A DNA stretch of 20,308 nt from an uncultured Clostridia bacterium (GTDB lineage Bacteria > Bacillota > Clostridia > Oscillospirales > Acutalibacteraceae): assembly GCA_947624755.1 (NCBI GenBank), contig CANQLQ010000005.1, positions 1 through 20,308 on the forward strand, given 5' to 3'. Positions 6,216 to 14,014 of the stretch are shown one piece after another; position 1 is the first letter of the stretch; the number at the start of each line of letters is the position of its first letter. The position numbers and the translations under genes are program-made. The notes beneath the pieces were generated by a model. The model was given only the letters and a program-made list of their open reading frames with translations, made no database searches and had not been told where the DNA came from.

Positions 6216-6584
6216 ATGATCCAGCAGCAAACTTTACTAAAGGTTGCCGACAACACCGGTGCAAAAGAACTTATGTGCATCCGTGTGCTTGGCGGTACCG
6301 GAAGAAAATATGCTAACATCGGCGACGTCATTGTTGCTTCTGTCAAGAAGGCAGCACCGGGTGGCGTCGTTAAAAAGGGCGATGTTGTGAAAGCAGTTGT
6401 TGTAAGAACTGTTTCAGGCGTTCGCCGTGATGACGGAACATATATTCGCTTCGACGAAAACGCAGCCGTTATCATAAGAGAAGATAAAAACCCAAGAGGA
6501 ACTCGTATCTTTGGACCCGTAGCAAGAGAGCTTCGTGAAAAAGACTACATGAAGATTCTTTCACTTGCTCCGGAAGTTCTTTAA
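6216..6584 (+). CDS. rplN: Large subunit ribosomal protein L14
   Basis: L14 (122 aa) is a beta-barrel 50S protein that contacts the 30S subunit at an intersubunit bridge and binds the silencing factor RsfS in other bacteria. It starts MIQQQTLLKVADNTGAKE, the standard opening. It contains YIRFDENAAVIIREDKNPRG and ends FMKILSLAPEVL-like. The length is exactly the usual 122 residues. It is the first gene of the classical spc block, here joined to the S10 block without a visible break. Confidence 0.98.
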   Translation: MIQQQTLLKVADNTGAKELMCIRVLGGTGRKYANIGDVIVASVKKAAPGGVVKKGDVVKAVVVRTVSGVRRDDGTYIRFDENAAVIIREDKNPRGTRIFGPVARELREKDYMKILSLAPEVL

Positions 6585-6596
6585 GGAGGTGTCACG

Positions 6597-6932
6597 ATGA
6601 GTAAGGTACATGTAAAAACAGGCGACCAGGTTGTAGTTATCAACGGCAAGTATCGTGGCGCAAGAGGTAAGGTACTTCAGGTAAGCCCGTCGGAAGGCAA
6701 GGTTATCGTTGAAAAAATCAACATGGTAAAGAAACACGTTAAGCCCCGTCAGATGGGTGAACCGGGCGGTATTATTGATGCCGAAAGCGCACTTTACGCT
6801 TCAAAGGTTCAGCTTATCTGCCCGAAATGCGGCAGACCGACAAGAATCGGTCACGTTTTCGTTGACGTAAAGGGTAAGACAAAGAAAATGCGCGTTTGCA
6901 AGCACAAAGACTGCGGCGCACAGTTTGAATAA
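6597..6932 (+). CDS. rplX: Large subunit ribosomal protein L24, zinc-ribbon type
   Basis: L24 (111 aa) starts 50S assembly by binding the 5' domain of 23S rRNA. A KOW motif sits near the N-terminus (GDQVVVINGKYRGARGKV, residues 9-26). The C-terminus has two cysteine pairs, C75/C78 and C101/C106 (CPKCGRPTRIG and CKHKDCGAQFE), a likely zinc ribbon found in some bacterial L24 forms. A perfect AAGGAGGTG overlaps the rplN stop and lies 7 nt before the ATG. It is 12 nt from rplN and 18 nt from rplE. Confidence 0.97.
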   Translation: MSKVHVKTGDQVVVINGKYRGARGKVLQVSPSEGKVIVEKINMVKKHVKPRQMGEPGGIIDAESALYASKVQLICPKCGRPTRIGHVFVDVKGKTKKMRVCKHKDCGAQFE

Positions 6933-6950
6933 TAAGGGAGGAACATGACA

Positions 6951-7490
6951 ATGGCAAGATTAAAAGAAGCCTATGTTAATGAGGTAGCGCCTGCATTAAT
7001 GAAGAAATTCGGCTATAAGAGTGTTATGCAAATCCCGAAGATTGACAAGATCGTTGTCAATGTTGCATGCGGTGAAGCAAGCACAAACTCAAAGGTTCTC
7101 GACGCAATTGTGTCTGACCTTCGTCAGATCACAGGTCAGCAGCCGGTTCTCTGCAAAGCTAAGAAGTCAGTTGCTAACTTCAAGCTTCGTGAAGGCATGG
7201 TAATTGGTGCGAAAGTTACACTTCGCGGTGAAAAGATGTATGAATTTATTGACAGATTCTTCAATCTCGCTCTTCCGAGAGTTCGTGACTTCAGAGGCAT
7301 CAATCCCAACGCTTTTGACGGCAGAGGAAATTATTCGGTTGGTATCAAGGAACAGCTTATTTTCCCTGAAATCGACTATGATAAGATCGACAAGGTACGC
7401 GGTATGGATATCTGCTTCGTAACAACCGCTAATACCGACGAAGAAGCAAGAGAGCTGCTCACTCTTATGGGTGCTCCGTTTGAAAAGTAA
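6951..7490 (+). CDS. rplE: Large subunit ribosomal protein L5
   Basis: L5 (179 aa) binds 5S rRNA and forms the bridge to S13 in the 30S head. It starts MARLKEAYVNEVAPALMKKF. It has the conserved IDKIVVNVACGEA and LREGMVIGAKVTLRGEKMYE stretches, and ends EEARELLTLMGAPF. I chose the second ATG: GGGAGG at 6936-6941 is 9 nt from it but only 3 nt from the ATG at 6945, and family members begin MARLKE. The longer form would add only MT. Confidence 0.97.
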   Translation: MARLKEAYVNEVAPALMKKFGYKSVMQIPKIDKIVVNVACGEASTNSKVLDAIVSDLRQITGQQPVLCKAKKSVANFKLREGMVIGAKVTLRGEKMYEFIDRFFNLALPRVRDFRGINPNAFDGRGNYSVGIKEQLIFPEIDYDKIDKVRGMDICFVTTANTDEEARELLTLMGAPFEK

Positions 7491-7505
7491 GAGGAGGAAT
7501 ATCTT

Positions 7506-7691
7506 ATGGCAAAGACTGCAATGAAAGAAAAACAGAAAAGACCCGCCAAGTATTCCACAAGGCAGTACAACAGATGCAAGATCTGCGGCAGACCTCACGC
7601 TTATCTTCGTAAATACGGAGTATGCAGAATCTGCTTCAGAGAACTTGCTCACGCAGGTCAGATCCCCGGCGTGAAGAAAGCAAGCTGGTAA
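7506..7691 (+). CDS. rpsN: Small subunit ribosomal protein S14, zinc-binding (type Z)
   Basis: This is the short S14 (61 aa) of the 30S head, also called rpsZ. Four cysteines, C24-x2-C27 and C40-x2-C43, form the zinc site (NRCKICGRPH and GVCRICFREL), and the tail is GVKKASW. This zinc form is the usual housekeeping S14 of Gram-positive bacteria. A longer zinc-free paralog, if present, would be elsewhere in the genome. GAGGAGG stands before the ATG, 15 nt after rplE. Confidence 0.98.
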   Translation: MAKTAMKEKQKRPAKYSTRQYNRCKICGRPHAYLRKYGVCRICFRELAHAGQIPGVKKASW

Positions 7692-7723
7692 GCAATTGCA
7701 ATTAATCAGGAGGTAAAGGAATA

Positions 7724-8122
7724 ATGCAAGTAACAGACGCAATCGCTGATATGCTTACAAGAATCCGTAACGCAAGTTCAGCAAAACACGATTCAGTTAA
7801 AATTCCTGCATCCAACACTAAGAAGGCAATTGCTCAGATTCTTGTGGATGAAGGATACATCAAAAGCTTTACCGTTGAAGAAGACGGCAAGCAGGGTATA
7901 ATGACCGTTAACCTTAAATACGGTCCGAACAAATCACAGGTCATCACAGGTCTCAGAAGAGTTTCAAAACCGGGTCTGAGAATTTACACAAGCTGTGAAG
8001 ATATGCCGAAGGTAATGAAAGGTCTTGGTATTGCTATTCTTTCGACATCTAAGGGTATCATGACCGACAAGGACGCTCGCAAAGCTAACGTAGGCGGCGA
8101 GGTTCTTGCGTTCGTATGGTAA
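7724..8122 (+). CDS. rpsH: Small subunit ribosomal protein S8
   Basis: S8 (132 aa) binds the central domain of 16S rRNA. In E. coli it is also the translational repressor of the spc operon. The sequence starts MQVTDAIADMLTRIRNA and ends with the signature GIAILSTSKGIMTDKDARK followed by GGEVLAFVW. The length is typical. AGGAGG lies upstream at normal distance. I see no obvious S8-binding mimic near rplE, so autoregulation of the E. coli type is not supported by inspection. Confidence 0.98.
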   Translation: MQVTDAIADMLTRIRNASSAKHDSVKIPASNTKKAIAQILVDEGYIKSFTVEEDGKQGIMTVNLKYGPNKSQVITGLRRVSKPGLRIYTSCEDMPKVMKGLGIAILSTSKGIMTDKDARKANVGGEVLAFVW

Positions 8123-8134
8123 GGGGGTGCTGAA

Positions 8135-8677
8135 ATGTCAAGAATAGGTAGACAGCCGATCGCAATTCCGGCCGGCGTTGATGTAACGGTTGACGGCAGC
8201 ACCGTAACTGTAAAAGGTGCCAACGGCACACTTGTCAAAACATTCAACAAAAATATGTCAATCGCAAAGGACGGCGACGTAATCACCGTTACAAGACCGA
8301 ATGACAATAAAGAAAACAGATCACTCCACGGCCTTACCCGTACACTCATCGCCAATATGATTGAAGGTGTTTCAAAGGGCTATTCAAAGGAACTTGAAAT
8401 CAACGGTATCGGTTACCGTGCTGAAAAGAAGGGCAGCGATCTCGTTATGAAGATCGGCTATTCTCACGATGTTATTATGTCTGAAAAAGACGGCATCACA
8501 ATAGAAGTTCCGGCTCCGAACAAAATCATCATCAAAGGCGCTGACAAACAGATGGTTGGTCAGTTTGCAGCAGAAGTTCGCGAAAAGCGTCCGCCGGAAC
8601 CCTATAAGGGCAAAGGCATTAAGTATGCTTCAGAACATATTCGCCGCAAAGAAGGTAAAGCCGGTAAAGGCAAATAA
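8135..8677 (+). CDS. rplF: Large subunit ribosomal protein L6
   Basis: L6 (180 aa) sits near the sarcin-ricin loop and the factor-binding site of the 50S subunit. It has two duplicated alpha/beta domains, with MSRIGRQPIAIPAGV at the start and the C-terminal signature PPEPYKGKGIKYASEHIRR at about residues 151-169. It ends in a lysine-rich tail. AAGGGGGTG is the ribosome binding site, 12 nt after the rpsH stop. Confidence 0.98.
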   Translation: MSRIGRQPIAIPAGVDVTVDGSTVTVKGANGTLVKTFNKNMSIAKDGDVITVTRPNDNKENRSLHGLTRTLIANMIEGVSKGYSKELEINGIGYRAEKKGSDLVMKIGYSHDVIMSEKDGITIEVPAPNKIIIKGADKQMVGQFAAEVREKRPPEPYKGKGIKYASEHIRRKEGKAGKGK

Positions 8678-8698
8678 TGGTAAAGGAGTGAAATTAAC

Positions 8699-9055
8699 AT
8701 GGTCAGTAAACAAGACAGCAATAAAGCAAGACAGAAAAGACACGCAAGAGTCCGTGCAAAAATCAACGGTACTGCTGCTTGCCCCCGTCTTAGCGTATAC
8801 CGTTCACTCAACCATATCTACGCACAGTTAATTGATGATGTAAAGGGTGTTACACTCGTTTCTGCTTCTACGACTGAGAAAGGTTTTGAGAACGGTGGAA
8901 ACATTGAAGCAGCAAAGCAGGTTGGCGAGCTGCTCGGAAAACGCGCCGCTGAAAAAGGCATTGAAAAATGTGTATTTGACAGAGGCGGTTACATTTATCA
9001 CGGTCGTGTAGCAGCACTCGCAGACGGCGCACGCGCTGCCGGCCTGAAGTTCTAA
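8699..9055 (+). CDS. rplR: Large subunit ribosomal protein L18
   Basis: L18 (118 aa) binds 5S rRNA in the central protuberance with L5. It has a basic N-terminus (KARQKRHARVRAKI), then RLSVYRSLNHIYAQLIDD. The C-terminal RNA-binding part reads CVFDRGGYIYHGRVAALADGAR, split here by my quoting limit into CVFDRGGYIYHGRV and AALADGARAAGLKF. Its length is usual. AAGGAG lies 8 to 9 nt before the ATG. Confidence 0.97.
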   Translation: MVSKQDSNKARQKRHARVRAKINGTAACPRLSVYRSLNHIYAQLIDDVKGVTLVSASTTEKGFENGGNIEAAKQVGELLGKRAAEKGIEKCVFDRGGYIYHGRVAALADGARAAGLKF

Positions 9056-9071
9056 GAGGAGGAAATTGATT

Positions 9072-9572
9072 ATGACAAAGATTGATGCATCAGCTTATGA
9101 ACTTACAGAACGTGTTGTAGCTATCAACCGTGTTTCAAAAACCGTTAAGGGCGGCCGTATTATGAAATTCTCGGCTCTCGTGGTTGTTGGTGACGGCAAC
9201 GGTATTGTTGGTTTCGGTCTCGGCAAATCAGGTGAAGTTCCCGACGCTATTCGCAAGGCAATTGAGGATGCAAAAAAGAACCTCATCAAGGTTGCTCTCA
9301 AAGGAACAACAATTCCTCACGAAATCATCGGTAAGTTCGGCGCAGGCGTAGTTCTTCTCAAGCCTGCTGCACCCGGTACCGGCGTTATTGCCGGCGGTCC
9401 TGTTCGTGCTGTGGTTGAAACAGTAGGTATCAAGGATATTCGTACAAAGGCTCTTCGTTCAAACAATCCGTGCAATGTTGTAAGAGCTACTGTTGACGGT
9501 CTTGCAAAGCTTCGTAACGCAGAAGAAGTTGCAGAAATCAGAAGCAAGAGCGTAAAAGAAATTTTAGGTTAA
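9072..9572 (+). CDS. rpsE: Small subunit ribosomal protein S5
   Basis: S5 (166 aa) lies at the mRNA entry of the 30S and affects accuracy. The N-terminal double-stranded-RNA-binding-like domain holds RVSKTVKGGRIMKFSALVVV, the loop where spectinomycin-resistance changes occur in other species. The C-terminal domain has PAAPGTGVIAGGPVRAVVE. The ATG at 9072 is preferred over an in-frame TTG at 9066 because AGGAGG (9057-9062) lies 9 nt from it. The gap to rpmD is 13 nt. Confidence 0.97.
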   Translation: MTKIDASAYELTERVVAINRVSKTVKGGRIMKFSALVVVGDGNGIVGFGLGKSGEVPDAIRKAIEDAKKNLIKVALKGTTIPHEIIGKFGAGVVLLKPAAPGTGVIAGGPVRAVVETVGIKDIRTKALRSNNPCNVVRATVDGLAKLRNAEEVAEIRSKSVKEILG

Positions 9573-9585
9573 GGAGGGCGTGAAA

Positions 9586-9765
9586 ATGGCAGATGTTAAA
9601 GTAAAGCTTGTAAGAAGTCTTATCGGCTCAAAGAAAGATCAGATTGCCACCGCCCATGCACTTGGTCTTCGTAAAATCGGCGACGAAAAAGTACAGCCGA
9701 ACAACCCACAGACACAGGGTAAGGTGAAGAAAATCGCTCATCTTATCGAGGTAACCGAAGCTTAA
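9586..9765 (+). CDS. rpmD: Large subunit ribosomal protein L30
   Basis: L30 (59 aa) is a small 50S protein found in most but not all bacteria. It begins MADVKVKLVRSLIGSKKDQ, continues THALGLRKIG-like (here TAHALGLRKIGDEKV), and ends KVKKIAHLIEVTEA. I start it at the ATG because AGGAGG (9572-9577) is 8 nt away; the in-frame GTG at 9580 is only 2 nt from it. Its position between rpsE and rplO is standard. Confidence 0.96.
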   Translation: MADVKVKLVRSLIGSKKDQIATAHALGLRKIGDEKVQPNNPQTQGKVKKIAHLIEVTEA

Positions 9766-9785
9766 GTTAAGGAGGTGCGAAAATT

Positions 9786-10229
9786 ATGAAATTGCACGAA
9801 CTTTCACCTGCCGACGGCTCAACAAAAGCTCGCAAGAGAATCGGCCGCGGTGCAGGTTCCGGTCAGGGCAAAACCGCCGGTAAAGGTCATAAGGGTCAAA
9901 AGGCCCGTGCAGGCAGAGGTATGCGTCCCGGATTTGAAGGTGGTCAGATGCCTTTGCAAAGACGAATCCCAAAGAGAGGTTTCGTAAACATCTTCAGAAC
10001 AGAGATGGCAATTGTTAACGTTGCTTCACTTGAAAAGGCTTTTAATGCCGGCGAAACAGTTACAGTTGAAAATCTCGTTGAAAAAGGTCTTGTCAAAAAA
10101 GTCCTTGACGGTGTCAAGGTTCTCGGTAATGGTGAAATCACCAAGGCTCTTACTGTTCAGGCTAATGCTTTCAGTGATTCTGCAAAGCAGAAGATCGAAG
10201 CTGCAGGCGGAAAGACCGAGGTGATCTGA
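9786..10229 (+). CDS. rplO: Large subunit ribosomal protein L15
   Basis: L15 (147 aa) is a late-assembly 50S protein with a long basic extension. The glycine-rich N-terminal part (KRIGRGAGSGQGKTAGKGHK, residues 18-37, then GMRPGFEGGQMPLQRRIPKR) enters the rRNA core. The C-terminal domain ends with EAAGGKTEVI-like residues. AAGGAGGTG precedes the ATG. Its final codons contain the GAGGTGA ribosome binding site of secY, which begins 2 nt after the stop. Confidence 0.98.
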   Translation: MKLHELSPADGSTKARKRIGRGAGSGQGKTAGKGHKGQKARAGRGMRPGFEGGQMPLQRRIPKRGFVNIFRTEMAIVNVASLEKAFNAGETVTVENLVEKGLVKKVLDGVKVLGNGEITKALTVQANAFSDSAKQKIEAAGGKTEVI

Positions 10230-10231
10230 GA

Positions 10232-11548
10232 ATGATAAGTACCTTCATAAATGCGTGGAAAATTGCAGATCTTCGCAAAAAAATGCTTTTTACCGCACTT
10301 ATAGTTCTGATTTTCAGAATTGGCGCGGCCATTCCGGTTCCGTTCACAAACATCACAGACGGTATTACGCCCGAAGGCACAGAAACATTCATGAACTATC
10401 TTAATATGATGACCGGTGATGCTTTTAACTACGGTACAATTTTTGCGATGTCTGTAACACCGTATATTAACAGTTCAATTATTATCCAGCTGCTCACAGT
10501 TGCGATCCCCGCCCTTGAAAAGCTTTCAAAGGAAGGCGAGGAAGGCAGAAAGAAGCTTGCGACAATCACCCGTTATACAACGGTTGGGCTTGCTCTTCTT
10601 CAGAGTACAGCATACTTTATTTATTTAAGAGCCCAGAACTATATCGTAACAGATGCTCAAGGCAACCAGTTCACAGGTTTTGCCGCAGTTCTTCAGGGTC
10701 TTACAATTATCCTTGTTCTTACAGCCGGTTCGAGCTTTATTATGTGGCTTGGCGAACAGGTTAACGACAGAGGTATCGGTAACGGCGTTTCAATTATCCT
10801 CTTTGCAGGTATCGTATCACGCCTTCCGACCATCGGCACACAGATGTACGGTTACCTTCAGATGGGCGGCTTATTCTACGCTCTCGTTCCTATAGTAATT
10901 GTATGTCTGCTTGCAATGATAGCATTCATCGTATGGATGGATAATGCTGAACGCAGAATTCCGGTTCAGTACGCAAAAAGAGTTGTAGGCCGTAAGATGT
11001 ACGGCGGCCAGAGCACACATATCCCCATTAAGGTTAATATGTCAGGAGTTCTTCCCGTTATCTTCGCTTCTTCAATTCTTTCTCTTCCGCCGACAATTAA
11101 AATGTTTATGAATGAAGATTCAATGAGAAAAAGCACAATAGCTTTCTTCAATATCTTCCAGTCAACACACTGGGCATATGCAATTATGTATTTTGTACTT
11201 ATTTTGTTCTTTGCATATTTCTATGCGAGCATTCAGTACAACCCGGTTGAAATGGCAAACAATATCCGTAAGAACAGCGGTATGATTCCGGGTATCCGTC
11301 CGGGCAAACCGACAGCGGACTATATTAAAAAGATACTCAGCAGAATCACTCTTATGGGCGCGCTTCTTTTGAGCGTTGTTGCTCTCTTCCCGAACCTTCT
11401 GACATTGTTCACAACTCTTATCGGAAGACAGATGGCGCTTTCACTCGGCGGTACATCACTTATCATCGTTGTTGGTGTTGCTCTTGAAACAGCAAAATCA
11501 CTTGAAAGCCAGATGATGATGAGACACTACAAAGGTTTCCTTGATTAA
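10232..11548 (+). CDS. secY: Protein translocase channel subunit SecY
   Basis: SecY (438 aa) is the channel of the SecYEG translocase in the cytoplasmic membrane. The sequence shows ten hydrophobic segments. The first lies at about residues 19-36, followed by the plug region and the SVTPYINSSIIIQLL segment. The cytosolic loop EGEEGRKKLATITRY and the later QYAKRVVGRKMYGGQ and ANNIRKNSGMIPGIRPG loops, which contact SecA and the ribosome, are intact. Length is normal. It uses a ribosome binding site inside rplO, so the two are probably coupled. It has its usual place between rplO and adk. Confidence 0.98.
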   Translation: MISTFINAWKIADLRKKMLFTALIVLIFRIGAAIPVPFTNITDGITPEGTETFMNYLNMMTGDAFNYGTIFAMSVTPYINSSIIIQLLTVAIPALEKLSKEGEEGRKKLATITRYTTVGLALLQSTAYFIYLRAQNYIVTDAQGNQFTGFAAVLQGLTIILVLTAGSSFIMWLGEQVNDRGIGNGVSIILFAGIVSRLPTIGTQMYGYLQMGGLFYALVPIVIVCLLAMIAFIVWMDNAERRIPVQYAKRVVGRKMYGGQSTHIPIKVNMSGVLPVIFASSILSLPPTIKMFMNEDSMRKSTIAFFNIFQSTHWAYAIMYFVLILFFAYFYASIQYNPVEMANNIRKNSGMIPGIRPGKPTADYIKKILSRITLMGALLLSVVALFPNLLTLFTTLIGRQMALSLGGTSLIIVVGVALETAKSLESQMMMRHYKGFLD

Positions 11549-11567
11549 TACAAAGGGAGTGACAAAG

Positions 11568-12200
11568 ATGAAATTGATTTTTCTTGGTGCTCCGGGTGCG
11601 GGTAAAGGCACACAGGCTGAGGTAGTCAGCAAAAAGCTTGCCATTCCCGCTGTCTCAACGGGCAATATTATCCGTGCTGCTCTTAAAGAACAGACTGAGA
11701 TGGGTATTAAAGCTAAGGAATTTATCGAAAAAGGTCAGCTTGTTCCCGATGACGTTGTAATCGGCATCATCAAGGAAAGACTGACTCAGGACGATTGCAA
11801 AAACGGTTTTATTCTTGACGGCTTCCCGAGAACAGTACCTCAAGCCGAGGCGCTTGACGATATGGGAATCGAAATCGACAAGGTTATAGATATCGAAGTA
11901 CCGGACGAAAAAATCGCAGCAAGAATGTCCGGAAGAAGAGTTTGCGGCAATTGCGGCGCTTCATATCATCTTCTTTATAAGAAGCCTGAAAAAGACGGCG
12001 TTTGCAATGTTTGCGGCGGAGAACTTATTCAGAGAGCTGACGATAAGCCTGAAACAGTTCTCGACAGACTCGATGTTTATCACAAACAGACAGAACCGCT
12101 TATCGACTTCTATCGCACAAAAGGCAAACTTCGCGTAGTTGAGGGACAGGAAGAGGTTGCCGATACGTCGGCGCTTACCCTCAAAGCATTGGAGGATTAA
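11568..12200 (+). CDS. adk: Adenylate kinase, zinc-lid type
   Basis: Adenylate kinase (210 aa) balances ATP, ADP and AMP in the cytoplasm. The P-loop GAPGAGKGT spans residues 7-15, and GFPRT lies at 85-89. The lid carries C126, C129, C146 and C149 (CGNCG and CNVCGG), the structural zinc site common in Gram-positive enzymes. The AMP-site motif reads STGNIIR, with N33 where many homologs have Asp. I start at the ATG behind AAAGGGAGTG; the upstream in-frame TTG at 11541 lies inside secY. The stop is one base from the map start. Confidence 0.97.
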   Translation: MKLIFLGAPGAGKGTQAEVVSKKLAIPAVSTGNIIRAALKEQTEMGIKAKEFIEKGQLVPDDVVIGIIKERLTQDDCKNGFILDGFPRTVPQAEALDDMGIEIDKVIDIEVPDEKIAARMSGRRVCGNCGASYHLLYKKPEKDGVCNVCGGELIQRADDKPETVLDRLDVYHKQTEPLIDFYRTKGKLRVVEGQEEVADTSALTLKALED

Positions 12201-12201
12201 C

Positions 12202-12951
12202 ATGATAGTGCTTAAAACGGCTCGTGAGCTTTCGCTCATGCGTGAAGCGTGCAGAATCTCTGCCGGGGCACTCCGCGTAGCGGGCGAAGCAGTCAGACCG
12301 GGTATTTCAACTTGGGAAATTGACCAAATAGCCTATGAATACATCAAAAGTCAGGGCGCAGAACCCAACTTCCTTGGTTTGTATGGCTTTCCCGCTACCG
12401 CATGTATTTCCGTAAACGACGAGGTCATTCATGGAATACCGAGCAAATCCAGAATAATCAAAGCCGGCGACATCGTCAGTATTGACCTGGGTGCAAAGAT
12501 AAACGGCTTCAACGGCGATAACGCCGCCACCTTTGCCTGCGGTGAAATATCCGAAGAGGCAAGAAAGCTTATGGACACAACAAAAGAAAGTCTTTATGAG
12601 GCTATAAAATTTGCTGTTGTCGGAAATAAGATCGGCGATATCGCACATGCAGTTCAAACTTATTGCGAAGAAAGAGGCTACGGCGTTGTTCGTGAATATT
12701 GCGGACACGGTGTTGGCAAAAAACTTCATGAAGACCCGAGTGTTCCGAATTACGGTAAGGCCCATCGGGGTGTTCGCTTGGCTGCGGGAATGACACTTGC
12801 CATTGAACCTATGATTAATCAGGGTACGGCCGCAATAAAAGTTATGCCCGACGGCTGGACAGTGAAGACAAAAGACGCAAAGCTGTCGGCACATTTTGAA
12901 CATACCGTTGCAATCACTGCTGACGGTCCCGTAATTCTCACAAAAGAGTGA
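12202..12951 (+). CDS. map: Methionine aminopeptidase, type I
   Basis: This enzyme (249 aa) removes N-terminal methionine from new proteins. The five metal ligands of the pita-bread fold are present: D95 (SIDLGA), D106 (NGDNA), H169 (YCGHGVG), E202 (AIEPM) and E233 (FEHTV). The conserved H77 (VIHGIP) is also there. It lacks the N-terminal SEC-C zinc extension of some relatives. GGAGG in the end of adk serves the ATG at 12202, one base after the adk stop. Longer in-frame starts lie inside adk and are unlikely. Confidence 0.97.
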   Translation: MIVLKTARELSLMREACRISAGALRVAGEAVRPGISTWEIDQIAYEYIKSQGAEPNFLGLYGFPATACISVNDEVIHGIPSKSRIIKAGDIVSIDLGAKINGFNGDNAATFACGEISEEARKLMDTTKESLYEAIKFAVVGNKIGDIAHAVQTYCEERGYGVVREYCGHGVGKKLHEDPSVPNYGKAHRGVRLAAGMTLAIEPMINQGTAAIKVMPDGWTVKTKDAKLSAHFEHTVAITADGPVILTKE

Positions 12952-12958
12952 GGCTGAC

Positions 12959-13207
12959 ATGGACTTTCAGAAAGGACAGATTGTAATATCACTTTCAGGT
13001 CGTGACAAAGGCAAGCTGCTTGCCGTCACCGAATGTAAAGACGGTTATATTCTCGTCTGCAACGGGAAAGAGCGTCCGCTTGAAAGGGCAAAGAGGAAAA
13101 ATCCGCGCCACCTTCAAGCAACTTCAATGTTTATTGAAGAAAATTCAATGGCAACCAATCCGAGGTTAAGAAAAACACTAAGAACTTTGAGCGAACAAGG
13201 CAGGTAA
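12959..13207 (+). CDS. Small KOW-domain RNA-binding protein (L14e-like)
   Basis: This 82-aa protein has an N-terminal KOW-type strand pair (GQIVISLSGRDKGKLLAV, residues 6-23, then GYILVCNGKERPLERAKRKN) resembling the start of eukaryotic/archaeal L14e, L6e and L27e. A basic tail follows (TNPRLRKTLRTLSEQGR). Genes of this type stand between map and infA in many Clostridia, but I know of no settled function. The position suggests a ribosome or rRNA partner. The ribosome binding site GTGAGG overlaps the map stop, and infA starts 6 nt downstream. Confidence 0.85.
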   Translation: MDFQKGQIVISLSGRDKGKLLAVTECKDGYILVCNGKERPLERAKRKNPRHLQATSMFIEENSMATNPRLRKTLRTLSEQGR

Positions 13208-13213
13208 AGCGTT

Positions 13214-13432
13214 ATGTCAAAACAGGATATGATCGAAGTTGACGGAACAGTTGTTGAAGCATTGCCGAATGCAACCTTCCAGGTCGAACTTGAAAACGGA
13301 CACAAAATTTTGGCTCACATCTCGGGAAAACTCAGAATGAACTACATTCGAATTCTTCCGGGTGACAAGGTTAAGGTTGAAATGTCTCCATATGACCTTA
13401 CAAAGGGCCGCATTACTTGGAGATCAAAATAA
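13214..13432 (+). CDS. infA: Translation initiation factor IF-1
   Basis: IF-1 (72 aa) occupies the 30S A site during initiation. It is a single OB fold reading MSKQDMIEVDGTVVEALPNA, then GHKILAHISGKLRMNYIRIL and GDKVKVEMSPYDLTKGRI. Length and motifs are standard. The Shine-Dalgarno signal is weak (only AGG at 13202-13204, about 9 nt upstream), unlike the strong sites of its neighbours. With only 6 nt after the KOW stop, it probably depends on coupled translation. Confidence 0.98.
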   Translation: MSKQDMIEVDGTVVEALPNATFQVELENGHKILAHISGKLRMNYIRILPGDKVKVEMSPYDLTKGRITWRSK

Positions 13433-13476
13433 TCCGAAATTACATCGGTTCTGAATTTTAAAGGAGGTATATTCAT

Positions 13477-13590
13477 ATGAAAGTCAGACCTTCTGTAAAG
13501 AAAATTTGCGAGAAGTGCAAAGTAATCAAGCGCAAGGGAAAGATCATGGTTATCTGTGAAAATCCCAAACACAAACAGCGTCAGGGTTAA
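13477..13590 (+). CDS. rpmJ: Large subunit ribosomal protein L36, zinc-binding
   Basis: L36 (37 aa) is a small late-assembly 50S protein. The sequence starts MKVRPSVKKICEKCKVIKRK and ends NPKHKQRQG. C11, C14, C27 and H32 form the usual zinc site. It is exactly the length of the zinc (C+) form. AGGAGG at 13462-13467 lies 9 nt before the ATG. It lies 44 nt after infA and 33 nt before rpsM, its usual place. Confidence 0.97.
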   Translation: MKVRPSVKKICEKCKVIKRKGKIMVICENPKHKQRQG

Positions 13591-13623
13591 AGACGTAAAC
13601 CATTTTTGGAGGTGAACTGACAA

Positions 13624-13992
13624 ATGGCTCGTATACAAGGCGTTGACCTTCCGAGAGAAAAGAGAATAGAAATTGCTCTTACTTACATCTACGGTATTGG
13701 TCAGAAAACAGCAAAGGATATCATCGCAGCAACAGGAGTTAATCCGGACGTGAGAGTTAAGGATCTCAGTGAAGATGATGTTTCAAAGCTTAACGAGTAT
13801 ATTATCCACAACCTCACCGTTGAGGGTGATCTCAGAAGAAAAACCGCATACGATATCAAGAGACTCAATGAAATCGGATGCTATCGCGGCGTTCGTCACA
13901 GAAAGGGTCTGCCTGTAAGAGGTCAGCGTTCAAAGACAAATGCCCGCACACGCAAGGGTCCGAAGAAGACAATTGCAAACAAGAAGAAATAA
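13624..13992 (+). CDS. rpsM: Small subunit ribosomal protein S13
   Basis: S13 (122 aa) lies in the 30S head, contacting L5 across the subunit interface and the P-site tRNA through its basic tail. It starts MARIQGVDLPREKRIEIALT, contains YIYGIGQKTAKDI, and has the signature GCYRGVRHRKGLPVRGQRSK at about residues 85-104. The tail TRKGPKKTIANKKK is lysine-rich, as expected. GGAGGTGA precedes the ATG. Confidence 0.98.
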   Translation: MARIQGVDLPREKRIEIALTYIYGIGQKTAKDIIAATGVNPDVRVKDLSEDDVSKLNEYIIHNLTVEGDLRRKTAYDIKRLNEIGCYRGVRHRKGLPVRGQRSKTNARTRKGPKKTIANKKK

Positions 13993-14014
13993 GTCAAAAT
14001 AGGAGGATAATATT

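Noticed and set aside
12307..12960. 217-residue - strand frame opposite map
   Set aside because: Antisense shadow of a gene with all catalytic residues intact.
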